Shown here in pieces: positions 25,106 to 34,580 of a stretch of 64,000 nucleotides of DNA. Each line of letters opens with the position of its first letter. The first letter of the stretch is position 1. This DNA comes from Brevundimonas terrae (GTDB lineage Bacteria; Pseudomonadota; Alphaproteobacteria; Caulobacterales; Caulobacteraceae): the NCBI RefSeq assembly GCF_011761985.1, contig NZ_JAASQT010000002.1, positions 310,001 through 374,000 on the forward strand. Direction: 5' to 3'. The translations under genes and the position numbers were made by a program. Below the pieces are notes generated by a model. It searched no databases. It was not told the DNA's origin and worked only from the letters and a program-made list of their open reading frames with translations.

Positions 25106-25137
25106 TGCGCGCCCCGTTTCGGCGGGGCGCGTCTTTC
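25106..25137 (+). terminator. Hairpin between the pilins and the chaperone gene
   Basis: GCGCGCCCCG (25108-25116 region) pairs with CGGGGCGCG (25123-25131), followed by TCTTTCT. It would reduce read-through into chaperone and usher and so favour pilin mRNA. Confidence 0.72.
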
Positions 25138-25266
25138 TGGTCTGCGCATATAATTCGCGCGACTGGCAAGCTTTGGCGTATCGTTTGCAGATTGTTGTTC
25201 TGTTGGGTGCCGCTTGATCTGAAATGAAACGGACGAGGCACCAGAGGGACCGGGGACTAACCAAAA

Positions 25267-26100
25267 ATGCCGTTTGCCATTCAATATTTGAACCGTTTTG
25301 CTGTGGGCCTTGCCGCAGTGGTAATCGGCGTTGCGAGTGTGACCGCTGTGGCGTGGGCCATGCGCGTGTCTCCGATGGTTTCGGAACTGACGACTTCGGG
25401 GGCCGGATCGACCGCGCGTATCGAAGTGGGAAATGTGGGCAGTGCTGCCCTGCCGTTTGAAACCCTGCTGACCCGCATGGAAGTGGATGCTGCGGGCAAT
25501 ATGGTCGAAACGCCTGCGGACGAAGATTTTCTGATTTTCCCGCCGCAAGGATTGGTGCCCGTCGGGGGGCGCCAGGTCGTGCGTGTGCAATGGGTTGGCG
25601 CTCAGGAGCTGCCGGCTTCGCAAGCCTATTATCTGTGGGTTCGTCAGTTGCCGGTTCAGACCGAGGCTCCGGATTCTGACACTGGCGGCACGGCTTCGAT
25701 CCAGGTTCTTTATACGATGAAGGCCTTGATCGTTGTGGCACCTCCGGGGGCCGAGCCGAACGTGCAACTTGTGGCGGCGACGCCTGCGATGGTGGCCCCG
25801 ATGGCCCCCGAGATTGATCCGGAACTGGGAACGGCGGAGGCTGCGCCTCTGACCCACGGTATCGAGGTCAAGGTGCGCAATACAGGGCGCCGTTATGCCT
25901 TGATGAGCGGTGCGAACTGGGTCGTCGAAGCCACCGATACGGCCGGTCAGCCCTTCATGCGCCAGTATACCGGTGATGAAATCTCGCAGAGTGTTGGCGT
26001 GGGTTATCTGCAACCGCTGGGTGGCGAGCGCACCTTCCAACTGCCGACCGAGACGCAACTGGATGGCACCAAGCCGATCAAGGTGCGGTTCACGCGATGA
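25267..26100 (+). CDS. Periplasmic fimbrial chaperone (PapD-like)
   Basis: A 277-residue two-domain chaperone that folds pilin subunits by donor-strand complementation and hands them to the usher. A hydrophobic export segment (FAVGLAAVVIGVASVTAVAWA) ends near residue 35. The first Ig-like domain shows RIEVGNVGSAALPFETLLTRM and the family motif DFLIFPPQGLVPVGGRQVVRV-type FPP(Q) stretch; YYLWVRQLPV follows. The second domain starts near residue 150. The stop overlaps the usher ATG (ATGA). The divergence from Pap/Fim types suggests the archaic (Csu-like) pathway. Confidence 0.9.
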   Translation: MPFAIQYLNRFAVGLAAVVIGVASVTAVAWAMRVSPMVSELTTSGAGSTARIEVGNVGSAALPFETLLTRMEVDAAGNMVETPADEDFLIFPPQGLVPVGGRQVVRVQWVGAQELPASQAYYLWVRQLPVQTEAPDSDTGGTASIQVLYTMKALIVVAPPGAEPNVQLVAATPAMVAPMAPEIDPELGTAEAAPLTHGIEVKVRNTGRRYALMSGANWVVEATDTAGQPFMRQYTGDEISQSVGVGYLQPLGGERTFQLPTETQLDGTKPIKVRFTR

Positions 26101-28622
26101 GCAGTATAGCCACACCAGCGCGTCTGCGTATGGCGGCTTCGGCGGCTGTGCTGCTGGCGATTGCGTTTCCGGCTGCGGCCCAAGAAGCCGTAACAGCGGA
26201 GACAGCGGAACAGGAAGCTCCGGCGCGTCCGAACATCAACCCTTATAACCGCGACATTGGCATGACTGTGCCGTTGAATTTCAACCGTCGCGTTCTGGGT
26301 GAGATGGATGTTCTGCTGACGAAAGACGATCGTTTCATCGTCTATTCGTCAGGTTTCAAGCGTCTAATCAACCCGTTGCTGACGGAAGAAGCTCAGGCCG
26401 AGATCGCAGCCATTCTGGGTGACGGCGAAAGCTTTAGCCCCGAAGACATCGCTAACAGCGGCATCCGTCTGGAATACGATCCGGCGCAATTGGCCGTGAT
26501 GGTGTTGCGGATTGATCCATCCAAACGGGCCATCGAAAACCTGTTTCAGGAAGGCAAGCCTGAAGAGCATGCGGCGGCACCGGAAAGCTTTTCGGCCTAT
26601 CTGAATACCAGCCTCGGTGTTTCGAAACGTCATAATGTCAGCGATATTCAGACGCCCAGCGTGTACCTGAACGGTGCTGTGCGATTGGGCGGTGTGGTGC
26701 TTGAGGCCGACTATCAGGGGCAGGAGACTTTCGGGACGGGCGACTATGAATTCAACCGTCGCTATGCCCGTCTGGTTTACGACGATCCCGAGAATTTTCG
26801 CCGCTGGTGGGCGGGTGATCTGGATACGGAAATCCGTGGCCGTCAAAGCTATGTGCAGATGGGTGGTGTGGGTGTAGCCCGACAGCGCCAGCGTTTCGAG
26901 AGCTTCCGCAACAGTGTGCTGTCCGGCAACCGTCAGGTTGTCCTGCAAGAAGGCTCGACGGTTCGGGTCATGCGCAATGGTGTGTTCGTGCGCGAGTTCC
27001 AGTTGGATGCGGGTCAGTACGACCTGTCCAACCTGCCGCTGGAAACCGGTTCCAACGATATCCAGTTGGAAATCCGTGACCAGTTGGGCCGTACCGAAAC
27101 CCTGAACTACAGCGCCTATCTGGACGCCATTGATCTGGATCCGGGCGATTACGAGTATGGCGCGTTTCTGGGCATGACCAGCAGCGGTACATTCGGGACG
27201 CCCAACTATGATGACGGCCAACTGGCGTTCAGCGGTTATTGGCGCAAGGCGTTCGAGAACCGTCCGGCTCTGGGGCTCGGGCTTCAGGCCAGTGAAGACA
27301 TCCAGACCCTGACGGGGCAAACCCAGTTCATTCTCAAGAATGGCAGCCGCCTGCGTCTGGACGGGGCGCTCAGCACCAATGCCGATGCGGGGCAGGGCTT
27401 TATGGCCGCGCTCGGTTTTGACCATTTTGTGGATCGTGGCGATGTGTACGATTCATGGGCCGTGGCACTGGAATATACGTCCGAAGATTTTTCCTCGATC
27501 GGCAATCCAACGGCCCAGAACGCGACCGAATGGTCGATGCAAGGGGCCTATACCCGACGTTTCAGCCAATACTGGATGGGCTCGCTGAGTGCGGCCTATC
27601 GCATTGGTCGCAATGCCAGCTTTGACGACTCATATAACGTCAACGCCTACAGCACCTATAATTTCACACCGGCCTGGGGTGTGCAGGTGGGCGTGGAATA
27701 TGCCGATTATGGCCTGCCGTTCGCCAGTAATTCCGAGGGCTTCGGCGTTACCTTCGCCCTGATCTGGACACCGCGTTTCGACCGGCGTGGCGAGGCGCGT
27801 TATAATTCGGCCCGCAATTCCGGTTCGGTGCGGTTCCAGCAATCTGGCGAAAACCGTGCAGGGGCCTTGGGCTATTCTCTGGCCTCGACCTATGATGACG
27901 GCCCTGCAAGCCTGTCGGCTCAGGTGGATTATGTCGGCAACCGCTTCGATGGTGCCTTGACCCATTCCTCCTTCGGTCAGGACTTCAACCGTGTAACCGA
28001 TCAGCAGGTTACGTCGCTGAGTGTCGGCTCGTCACTGGCCTTTACGGGCGGCAAGTTCGCGATTGGTCGCCGTATCTATGACAGCTTTGCCATCGTCGAT
28101 ACGCATGAATCGCTGGATGGACGCGATGCGATTGTCGGCGATAGCCTGGAAGGCGGCCGCTATAATTCGCGTAGCGGCGCTCTGGGTCCGGCACTGGCCA
28201 ATAATCTGAGCTCCTATGTGAACCAGTCGATCCGTTATGACGTGATCGATGTTCCAGCGGGCTATGACATTGGCGACGGCATCAAGCGGGTTCGTCCGGC
28301 CTATCGCAGCGGCTATGTCATCGTGGCCGGCAGTGATGCCTTTGTCTCGGCCATGGGCCGACTGGTGGGGCAGGGCAATATTCCCGCCAGCCTGATGTCG
28401 GGCCGTATCTTCTCGGTTGATGAACCGGATACCGAGCCTGAAATCTTCTTTACCAACTCGGTGGGCCGTTTTGCGATCCAGAAACTGAAGCCGGGTCATA
28501 CCTATCGGGTGGAGCTGTTCACCTCTTCGGCACAGGGCTTCCAGTTCAAGGTGCCGGAAGACAACGAGGGGCTGCTGGATCTCCAGACAGTTTCCTTGCC
28601 CATCATCATTACCGAGCAATGA
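26097..28622 (+). CDS. Outer-membrane usher
   Basis: An 841-residue usher that forms the outer-membrane pore and assembles pilins. The signal peptide ends at PAAAQ (about residue 29). The N-terminal domain (TVPLNFNRRVLGEMDVLL) binds chaperone-pilin complexes. The 24-strand barrel follows with FVREFQLDAGQYDLSNLPLE-like plug and barrel motifs typical of the FimD/PapC family. C-terminal beta domains include VGRFAIQKLKPGHTYRVELF. The length is close to other ushers (800-880). It is coupled by 4-bp overlaps to the chaperone before it and to a frame that leads into the tip-like gene. Confidence 0.93.
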   Translation: MSSIATPARLRMAASAAVLLAIAFPAAAQEAVTAETAEQEAPARPNINPYNRDIGMTVPLNFNRRVLGEMDVLLTKDDRFIVYSSGFKRLINPLLTEEAQAEIAAILGDGESFSPEDIANSGIRLEYDPAQLAVMVLRIDPSKRAIENLFQEGKPEEHAAAPESFSAYLNTSLGVSKRHNVSDIQTPSVYLNGAVRLGGVVLEADYQGQETFGTGDYEFNRRYARLVYDDPENFRRWWAGDLDTEIRGRQSYVQMGGVGVARQRQRFESFRNSVLSGNRQVVLQEGSTVRVMRNGVFVREFQLDAGQYDLSNLPLETGSNDIQLEIRDQLGRTETLNYSAYLDAIDLDPGDYEYGAFLGMTSSGTFGTPNYDDGQLAFSGYWRKAFENRPALGLGLQASEDIQTLTGQTQFILKNGSRLRLDGALSTNADAGQGFMAALGFDHFVDRGDVYDSWAVALEYTSEDFSSIGNPTAQNATEWSMQGAYTRRFSQYWMGSLSAAYRIGRNASFDDSYNVNAYSTYNFTPAWGVQVGVEYADYGLPFASNSEGFGVTFALIWTPRFDRRGEARYNSARNSGSVRFQQSGENRAGALGYSLASTYDDGPASLSAQVDYVGNRFDGALTHSSFGQDFNRVTDQQVTSLSVGSSLAFTGGKFAIGRRIYDSFAIVDTHESLDGRDAIVGDSLEGGRYNSRSGALGPALANNLSSYVNQSIRYDVIDVPAGYDIGDGIKRVRPAYRSGYVIVAGSDAFVSAMGRLVGQGNIPASLMSGRIFSVDEPDTEPEIFFTNSVGRFAIQKLKPGHTYRVELFTSSAQGFQFKVPEDNEGLLDLQTVSLPIIITEQ

Positions 28623-28639
28623 CAGGAGGGTCCGTCACA

Positions 28640-29545
28640 ATGATCCGCTCCGCTTTACGCCGAAAGATAATCGCGGCCCTTGCTGTTGTGGCAGGTCTGG
28701 CTCTGTGGGCTCCGCAAGCTCTGGCACAAGACAAATGCGATCTGACCATGACCACCCAGTCGCAATGGGTGATCCGTCATGATCCGTTCGGCGATAACCA
28801 GTTGTCGTTGCCGTTTGAAATCCAGTTTTCGAATGCGGGCAGGACGCCCTGCGTTGGTCGTCTGGAAGTGACCTCCATAGGCAACAAGCGCGTGCTGGAA
28901 AGTCGCACCAGCGCCCAGACCGTGCCTTTCAGTCTGCGCGATGAAACGAACCGCAATAACCTGACGCCCGGATCTTCGGAAAATCTGGTTGGTCGCACCA
29001 CGCTTGTGCGTGCAGGAAGCACCGCAACCGGCCGTATTACTTTTGCGGTTACACCGCCTGCGGACATTGCAGCCGGTCGCTATACCCAGACGGTGACGGT
29101 GCAGTTCCGTATGCCCAATGGTGAAATCCATGCGGCAACCGATGTGACGCTGGTGTTCGAGGTCACGCCGTCGCTGATGATCGGTCTGGCGGGGGAGTTC
29201 ACTCGCGTAAATGGAACGCCGACGCTGAATCTGGGCGATCTGACCCAGAACGGCGTGGTGCCTCTAAATGCCAAGGTCTATGTGCGATCCAGCAGTGGTT
29301 ATCAGGTGACCGTCACGTCCGAGAACCGTGGTCTGTTGCTGCACGAGCAACCGGGCTGGGCCATTCCCTATGGTCTGCGTCTGGGCGGGACCGAAATCAA
29401 TCTGGGCAGCCCGCACATCATGACCAGCCGTGAAGCCCGTGCCCGCGTGGATGATTATCCGCTGCGTATCGATGTGCGCGATATCGGTGGCAAACGTGCG
29501 GGTCGCTATCGGGATATTCTCCGCTTTACCGTGACGGCGATCTAA
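28640..29545 (+). CDS. Pilus tip/adhesin-like secreted protein
   Basis: About 301 residues. The signal peptide ends at QALAQ (about residue 30). Two strand-rich domains follow: residues 30-180 with cysteines in DKCDLTM and RTPCVGRL, and residues 185-301 ending in the strand YRDILRFTVTAI. The two-domain size and the position after the usher fit the tip adhesin of an archaic chaperone-usher pilus (CsuE-like role). The ATG at 28640 is chosen because CAGGAGGG lies 9 bases upstream; the overlapping ATG at 28619 would put that site inside the gene. Ligand unknown. Confidence 0.72.
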   Translation: MIRSALRRKIIAALAVVAGLALWAPQALAQDKCDLTMTTQSQWVIRHDPFGDNQLSLPFEIQFSNAGRTPCVGRLEVTSIGNKRVLESRTSAQTVPFSLRDETNRNNLTPGSSENLVGRTTLVRAGSTATGRITFAVTPPADIAAGRYTQTVTVQFRMPNGEIHAATDVTLVFEVTPSLMIGLAGEFTRVNGTPTLNLGDLTQNGVVPLNAKVYVRSSSGYQVTVTSENRGLLLHEQPGWAIPYGLRLGGTEINLGSPHIMTSREARARVDDYPLRIDVRDIGGKRAGRYRDILRFTVTAI

Positions 29546-29563
29546 AGCGGTTGCGGCAAACAA

Positions 29564-29600
29564 AAACGCCCCGTCTCTAAAAAGGCGGGGCGTTCTTTTT
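29564..29600. terminator. Bidirectional terminator ending the first pilus cluster
   Basis: AACGCCCCG (29565-29573) pairs with CGGGGCGTT (29585-29593), followed by a long T-run and preceded by AAAAA. It lies between convergent genes. Confidence 0.85.
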
Positions 29601-29616
29601 TAGGTTTGATCGTTGA

Positions 29617-30030
29617 TCAGATCGGCTGGATCGTCAGGGCCAGAATCAGCGGCTGTTCCAGATTTACGTTCTGGAACTGGTAGGAAACCGTGCGGATGGT
29701 GGCCATGTTCGACTGGCGCAGAACCTGTTGGCCGCTGGAGGAAAGCTCGACGGCCTGATCATTATAGATCATGCGGGCGCTTTCACCGGTGCCAAGCTGA
29801 CGATACTGGGCGCTGACGGTATAGCCGCCCGGATTGTTGCAGGCCTCGATGACAGCGCCGGTTGCGCCTTCTTCTGCGGTCACTGTGCGGTCAGGGCGCA
29901 CCCAGCAGGATACCGGAACATGCGCGCGGACACGGAAGGTGCCGTTGGCGGTGTCCTTGGCTTGAACAGTGGCTGGCATGGCCATGAGGGCCACAGCCAT
30001 CGATACGGCGGCTAAAGCGAATCTCTTCAT
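29617..30030 (-). CDS. Secreted SCPU/pilin-like protein
   Basis: A 137-residue secreted protein with signal peptide MKRFALAAVSMAVALMAMPATVQA. The mature part has two cysteines (VSCWVR and EACNNPGG), the GTFRVRAHVPVSCWV opening usual for SCPU/pilin-like domains, and a final strand (PLILALTIQPI). I start it at the ATG at 30030, with AGAGGT upstream, rather than the frame's first codon at 30063. It is convergent with the tip gene, so it is not in the main pilus transcript, but its fold suggests an accessory or regulated pilus subunit. Confidence 0.68.
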   Translation of the reverse strand: MKRFALAAVSMAVALMAMPATVQAKDTANGTFRVRAHVPVSCWVRPDRTVTAEEGATGAVIEACNNPGGYTVSAQYRQLGTGESARMIYNDQAVELSSSGQQVLRQSNMATIRTVSYQFQNVNLEQPLILALTIQPI

Positions 30031-30194
30031 GGTTACAGACCTCTTAATGACGCTTCTCGTCATGCAATCGTTGTGTCTGTTCTAGCCAGCAGCGGTTAAT
30101 CTGAGGCGATCAGACACGCTTAGCGCTCTTTTAAAGCTTAGGGTCAACAACGCCTTAACCTAGATCAAAGCGATCCGAGCGCGTTTGTGGAATG

Positions 30195-30213
30195 TTTAAA
30201 ACCGATTAACCAT
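30195..30213 (+). promoter_or_regulatory. CtrA-like site between the pilus cluster and the aminotransferase
   Basis: TTTA, AAACCGA, TTAACCAT: an N7-spaced pair with one mismatch in the left half and the full extended right half TTAACCAT. It lies 65 bp before a 41-codon ORF. Functional use is inferred. Confidence 0.4.
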
Positions 30214-30277
30214 GTTCTTCCTATTCTCAGATCAAAGGTCCAGCATGGGCTGATTGATTCGAGGGGAGGAGCGCATC

Positions 30278-30403
30278 GTGCCGCTACAGGTTTTCAAGGG
30301 TAAGGGCCGTCACGCGCGTCGCGTTATCCATACGCGCGAGGGCAGCCTGTTGTTCCGCCTGTTCACGAACTGGCTGCGTCGCGGGGCATTTCCGGCCGCT
30401 TGA
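30278..30403 (+). CDS. 41-residue basic ORF ahead of the aminotransferase gene
   Basis: GTG at 30278 follows GGGGAGGAG by 6 bases, a very good ribosome site. The frame reads MPLQVFKGKGRHARRVIH..., 41 residues rich in Arg/Lys with a hydrophobic centre (SLLFRLFTNWL), then TGA at 30401, overlapping the ATG of the aminotransferase. I recognise no family. It could be a leader peptide coupling translation of the next gene, or a small basic amphipathic protein. Confidence 0.5.
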   Translation: MPLQVFKGKGRHARRVIHTREGSLLFRLFTNWLRRGAFPAA

Positions 30404-31572
30404 TGATGACGCCCCATTCCGTATTTGCAGAGGCACCCGTCACCATCTTTGAAAAGATGTCGGGTCTGGCGCGGGAATACGGGGCGATCAATCTGGGGCA
30501 GGGCTTTCCCGAAGACCCCGGCCCGCTGGCCTTGAGGGAACGGGCCGCACAGGCCGCTGTCCACGGCTGGAACCAGTATGCGCCTTCGCGCGGCCTGCCC
30601 GAACTGCGACAGGCGGTGGCCGAGCATTATAACCGGTTGCAGGGCACGGCCCTGACGACGGATCAGGTCATTATTACTTCGGGCGCTACCGAAGCCATCG
30701 CGGCGGCTGTTATGGCGTGGGTCCGTTCCGGCGACGAGGTGATTGTTTTCGAGCCTGCCTATGATGCCTATCGTCCGCTGATCGAGCGGGCAGGCGGCAT
30801 TGTGAAACCGATCCGGCTGGAGCCGCCGCACTGGCAGATCACGGCGCAGATGCTGGATCAGGCCATCGGCCCGAAAACACGGGCAGTGCTGTTTAATAAC
30901 CCGATGAACCCCGCCGCCAAGATGTTCGGGGCCGACGAACTGGCTGCGTTGGCCAAGGCCTGTGCGGCGCATGATCTGGTCGTGATCAGCGACGAGGTTT
31001 GGGAGCATGTCCGCCTGACCGACAGGGCGCATATTCCGCTGGCTACGATCGAGGGTATGCGCGAGCGCACCATTAAAATCGGTTCGGCGGGCAAGATGTT
31101 TGGCCTGACAGGCTGGAAGGTCGGCTTTGTGTGTGCCGAACCGGACCTGCTTGATCCGGTCGCGAGGGCGCATCAGTTCCTGACCTTTGCCACACCACCC
31201 CTGTTACAGACCGCCGTGGCCGAGGGTCTGGCATGGGACGGGGCGTGGTATGCACAAATGGCGCAGGGCATGGCAGAGCGCTGTGACTATCTGCGACAGG
31301 CCTTGGTGGCGCAGGGCTATGTCTGTCTGGACAGCCGCGGCACCTATTTCCTGAATGTCGATCTGGCGGGGTCGGGCATTGCCATGGGCGATACGGATTT
31401 TTGTGAAGCCATTGTTCGAGAGTTCGGCGTTGCCGCGATTCCGGTGTCGGCCTTTGTAAGCGATGCGGGTCAGGGCAATATTGTTCGCCTGTGTTTTGCC
31501 AAGCCCGAGACGGTATTGGCCGAGGCTGCCAAGCGACTGGGGCAGGCACGTCAAATTTTGGCCGGACGTTGA
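30403..31572 (+). CDS. PLP-dependent class I/II aminotransferase
   Basis: About 389 residues of aspartate-aminotransferase fold type I. The PLP lysine is K231 in SAGKMFGLTGWKVGF. Other conserved parts are INLGQGFPEDPGP, NQYAPSRGLPELR and ISDEVWEHV. The pattern is close to methionine/kynurenine-type aminotransferases (YbdL, KAT). The real amino acid substrate cannot be fixed from sequence. The start is ATG at 30403 or 30406; both abut the stop of the 41-codon ORF, with no strong ribosome site of their own, so translation may be coupled. Confidence 0.88.
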   Translation: MMTPHSVFAEAPVTIFEKMSGLAREYGAINLGQGFPEDPGPLALRERAAQAAVHGWNQYAPSRGLPELRQAVAEHYNRLQGTALTTDQVIITSGATEAIAAAVMAWVRSGDEVIVFEPAYDAYRPLIERAGGIVKPIRLEPPHWQITAQMLDQAIGPKTRAVLFNNPMNPAAKMFGADELAALAKACAAHDLVVISDEVWEHVRLTDRAHIPLATIEGMRERTIKIGSAGKMFGLTGWKVGFVCAEPDLLDPVARAHQFLTFATPPLLQTAVAEGLAWDGAWYAQMAQGMAERCDYLRQALVAQGYVCLDSRGTYFLNVDLAGSGIAMGDTDFCEAIVREFGVAAIPVSAFVSDAGQGNIVRLCFAKPETVLAEAAKRLGQARQILAGR

Positions 31573-31622
31573 CCTTATCTGCGGGATCGCACACTTAGCC
31601 GCAAGTTTAAGCCGTAGGTTCC

Positions 31623-34217
31623 ATGTTTCGCGCCGATGTCTTCAGCCGTGTAGCCTGTCTGTCTACGGCGATGCTTCTGGTAGCTGCGCCCCAGAATGCT
31701 TCAGGTGCCGTCGGCGATATCATGTCTATGAGCGGGCCGATGAGTGGGCCTGCGGCCATTCGGGGCAAGGACTCGTCTGCGCTGGATTACGCCTTGGCTG
31801 TCAAACAGCGGGCGATGGCCACTGACTTTGCGGCGCTGGAACAATACGGCCTTGCGGCCATGTCGCGCGCCACACCGGACAATATGGGGCGGCTTCAGCA
31901 CCTGACGGTGATGATGAGCGAGCAGGGCGAGTACGAGGCCGCCAGCCTGTGGAATGCGCGTCTGCGCCAGTTGGCGACGCAAGGTCACGATAATGTCTAT
32001 CTGGGGCTGGTCGAAATCAATGATGTGACCATCCGCCATCAGCGCGACAAGTCGGTCTCTATGGCCGATGTGGACGCTCTGATTGATCGATACGGGGGCA
32101 CGGTCGCGGGGCATCGCGCGAAAATCCTCAAAGCGCGCCTTCTGATCGACAACAAGCAGGCCCCGGCTGCGATGGCGCTTTTGCGCGATGTCTATCGTGA
32201 TCTGCCGGTTGACCGGCACGGCGATCGGGGCATCGAGGTGCAGTTGCTGAGCCATGTGGGACTGGCCCACAGCCAGTTATTTGATGTGGCCGGTTATCTG
32301 AAGGCGATGAGGCGCGCCGAACGCGCCATGGCGAGCAGCGGCTATCCGTGGCCGGATTATGAGGCGGTCAATAATCTGTCGCTGGCACTGGCCTATGTCG
32401 GGCGCTACGACGAAGCCTATCAGGCCATGCGGATTTATCAGGCACTGGCCGAGCGCACGGACACGCCGATGCGTCGGGCGATGGCGGGCAGTTTGTGCGG
32501 CTATGTGGCGGTGACACGCGACGACTGGCCTGCGGTTCTGGCGTGCTACGAACCCTTCAGGCCCGCGCTGGATGTGCCTGTGGTCATGGCGCAGTCCATC
32601 CTGCCCCGCCGTGCCGTGGGTTATGCGCGTACCGGCCAACTGGCACTGGCCCAGAAGGATATTCGTGAAATCCGCCGCCGCATTGATGCGGGCCAGATGA
32701 AGTTTACTGCGCCTGTCCATCGTGCCGAGGCCGAGGTGATGATCGCGGCGGGAGATTACCGGCGCGGCATCAAGGCACTGAGGGATTATCACCTCAGCCA
32801 GTATCGCAGGGCGACTCAGCGGTCTGCGAATGTGATGGAAGAGGTGGTCGTCGATATCGACGAACAGCTTCAACAGGCACATCATCAAAACGAATTACGC
32901 GCGCGAACCATTGCGACCCTGTGGTGGTTGATGGGGGCGGTGACCGTTCTGATTGCGGGCCTGATCCTGTTGCTGCTGCGCCAGCGCCGCATGTCGAAGG
33001 CGCTGCAAAAAGCCCATGCCCGCGAGCGCGAGGAGAATGCACGACGGAGCCAGTTCTTTGCCGATGTCAGCCATGAAATCCGCACGCCGCTGAATGGTGT
33101 GGTGGCCATGGCCGATGCGCTGCGCAAAGAGAACCTGCCGCGCGATGTCGCCGAGAAGGTGCGACTGATCGCGACCTCCAGCGAGATGCTGAACCGGCTT
33201 TTGTCCGACGTTCTCGACAATGCCAAGATGGAAGCGGGCGAACTGACCATCGAGGCCCGGCCATTCGATCTGGCACAACTGGTTCGCGATGTTGCGGCCC
33301 TGTGGCGCTCAAAGGCCGAAGCGCGTGATCTGAAACTGTCGCTGCAAACCGATCTGGGGTGCAGCCACTGGGTGTGTGGCGATGCGGTGCGCCTGGGCGA
33401 AGTGCTGAACAATCTGATCAGCAATGCCCTGAAATTCACGCCCGAGGGCCGCATCCTGCTGAGCGTTGTCAAAATGCCGGACGGGCAGTGCCTGTTTGTT
33501 GTGACCGATACGGGCATCGGTTTTGACGAAGGCAGCGATGGCCATATCTTCGAGCGCTATCGTCAGGCGGACGGTACGATCTCGAACAGGTTTGGCGGCA
33601 CAGGCCTTGGTCTGTCGATCAGCAGCAATCTGGTGAAGATGATGGGCGGGCGGCTGAATGCGGCCAGCAAGCCGGGCGAGGGCGCGCAGTTCTGGTTCAG
33701 CCTGCCACTGCCCGAAACCTATGAGCGGACTGTGGCGCAATCCGGCCATGACGAGGATTGTGGCGCGGAACGGTCCAGCGATACGAAAATGCTGCGGGTG
33801 CTGATTGTCGATGACAATCTGGTCAACCGCAACATCATCGGGATTCTGCTGAGCGGTGACGAATACCGTCTGGACTATGCGACGAACGGGCTGGAAGCCG
33901 TCGAAGCGACAGCCAACAGGACCTTCGATGTGATTCTGATGGATGTGCAGATGCCGGTTATGGACGGTCTGGAGGCGGTGCGCCGTATCCGTATGTCGGA
34001 ACAGGAAACGGGGGCATCACCCGCCGCGATTGTGGTCTGTTCCGCCAATGATGATGCCGAGGATCGCAAGCGTGCCATCGAGGCTGGAGCTGATGGCTAT
34101 GTCGCCAAGCCAATCGTGCTGGCACAACTGTTGGGGGCCATGAACAGCGCGATACGAATCCGTGCCCGACACGCGCAAAACAAGGCTGCCGATATTATGG
34201 ATTTGGCGCTGGATTAG
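31623..34217 (+). CDS. Hybrid sensor histidine kinase/response regulator
   Basis: An 864-residue membrane sensor. The signal peptide (residues 1-28) is followed by a periplasmic helical region of about 400 residues that looks TPR-like. A transmembrane helix lies at about 432-452. The HisKA dimerisation domain has H484 (DVSHEIRTPLNG). The HATPase domain has the N box (NNLISNALKFTPEG), DTGIGF and FGGTGLGLSIS. The receiver domain has D774 in ILMDVQMPVMDG. There is no Hpt domain, so the receiver must pass phosphate to a separate Hpt protein; the one at 35996 is a candidate. The signal and target are unknown. Confidence 0.93.
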   Translation: MFRADVFSRVACLSTAMLLVAAPQNASGAVGDIMSMSGPMSGPAAIRGKDSSALDYALAVKQRAMATDFAALEQYGLAAMSRATPDNMGRLQHLTVMMSEQGEYEAASLWNARLRQLATQGHDNVYLGLVEINDVTIRHQRDKSVSMADVDALIDRYGGTVAGHRAKILKARLLIDNKQAPAAMALLRDVYRDLPVDRHGDRGIEVQLLSHVGLAHSQLFDVAGYLKAMRRAERAMASSGYPWPDYEAVNNLSLALAYVGRYDEAYQAMRIYQALAERTDTPMRRAMAGSLCGYVAVTRDDWPAVLACYEPFRPALDVPVVMAQSILPRRAVGYARTGQLALAQKDIREIRRRIDAGQMKFTAPVHRAEAEVMIAAGDYRRGIKALRDYHLSQYRRATQRSANVMEEVVVDIDEQLQQAHHQNELRARTIATLWWLMGAVTVLIAGLILLLLRQRRMSKALQKAHAREREENARRSQFFADVSHEIRTPLNGVVAMADALRKENLPRDVAEKVRLIATSSEMLNRLLSDVLDNAKMEAGELTIEARPFDLAQLVRDVAALWRSKAEARDLKLSLQTDLGCSHWVCGDAVRLGEVLNNLISNALKFTPEGRILLSVVKMPDGQCLFVVTDTGIGFDEGSDGHIFERYRQADGTISNRFGGTGLGLSISSNLVKMMGGRLNAASKPGEGAQFWFSLPLPETYERTVAQSGHDEDCGAERSSDTKMLRVLIVDDNLVNRNIIGILLSGDEYRLDYATNGLEAVEATANRTFDVILMDVQMPVMDGLEAVRRIRMSEQETGASPAAIVVCSANDDAEDRKRAIEAGADGYVAKPIVLAQLLGAMNSAIRIRARHAQNKAADIMDLALD

Positions 34218-34316
34218 ACCACAGGCCATGCGTGGGTAAATTCACCCATCTTGCCCAAAGGTGCGCCAATTGCGCCCCGCAGGGGTAGGTATGCTTTTGA
34301 TTATATGAGGAAACGA

Positions 34317-34392
<76 letters not shown>

Positions 34393-34580
34393 GTACCGTC
34401 GTATGAGCCTTTGGTTGGGCTCCGGTGTCTCGCGCACTTCGTAGCGTTGCGGCGAGGGCGGGTTAATACGCACGACCTCCGAAGGGTGCAAGTGTTTAAT
34501 TTCGCAAAAGCGTTTTTTCTTCGATGAATATAATGATACCGAATGTCATTCGGACAATAATGTAGTTTAGGGAGGGACGT

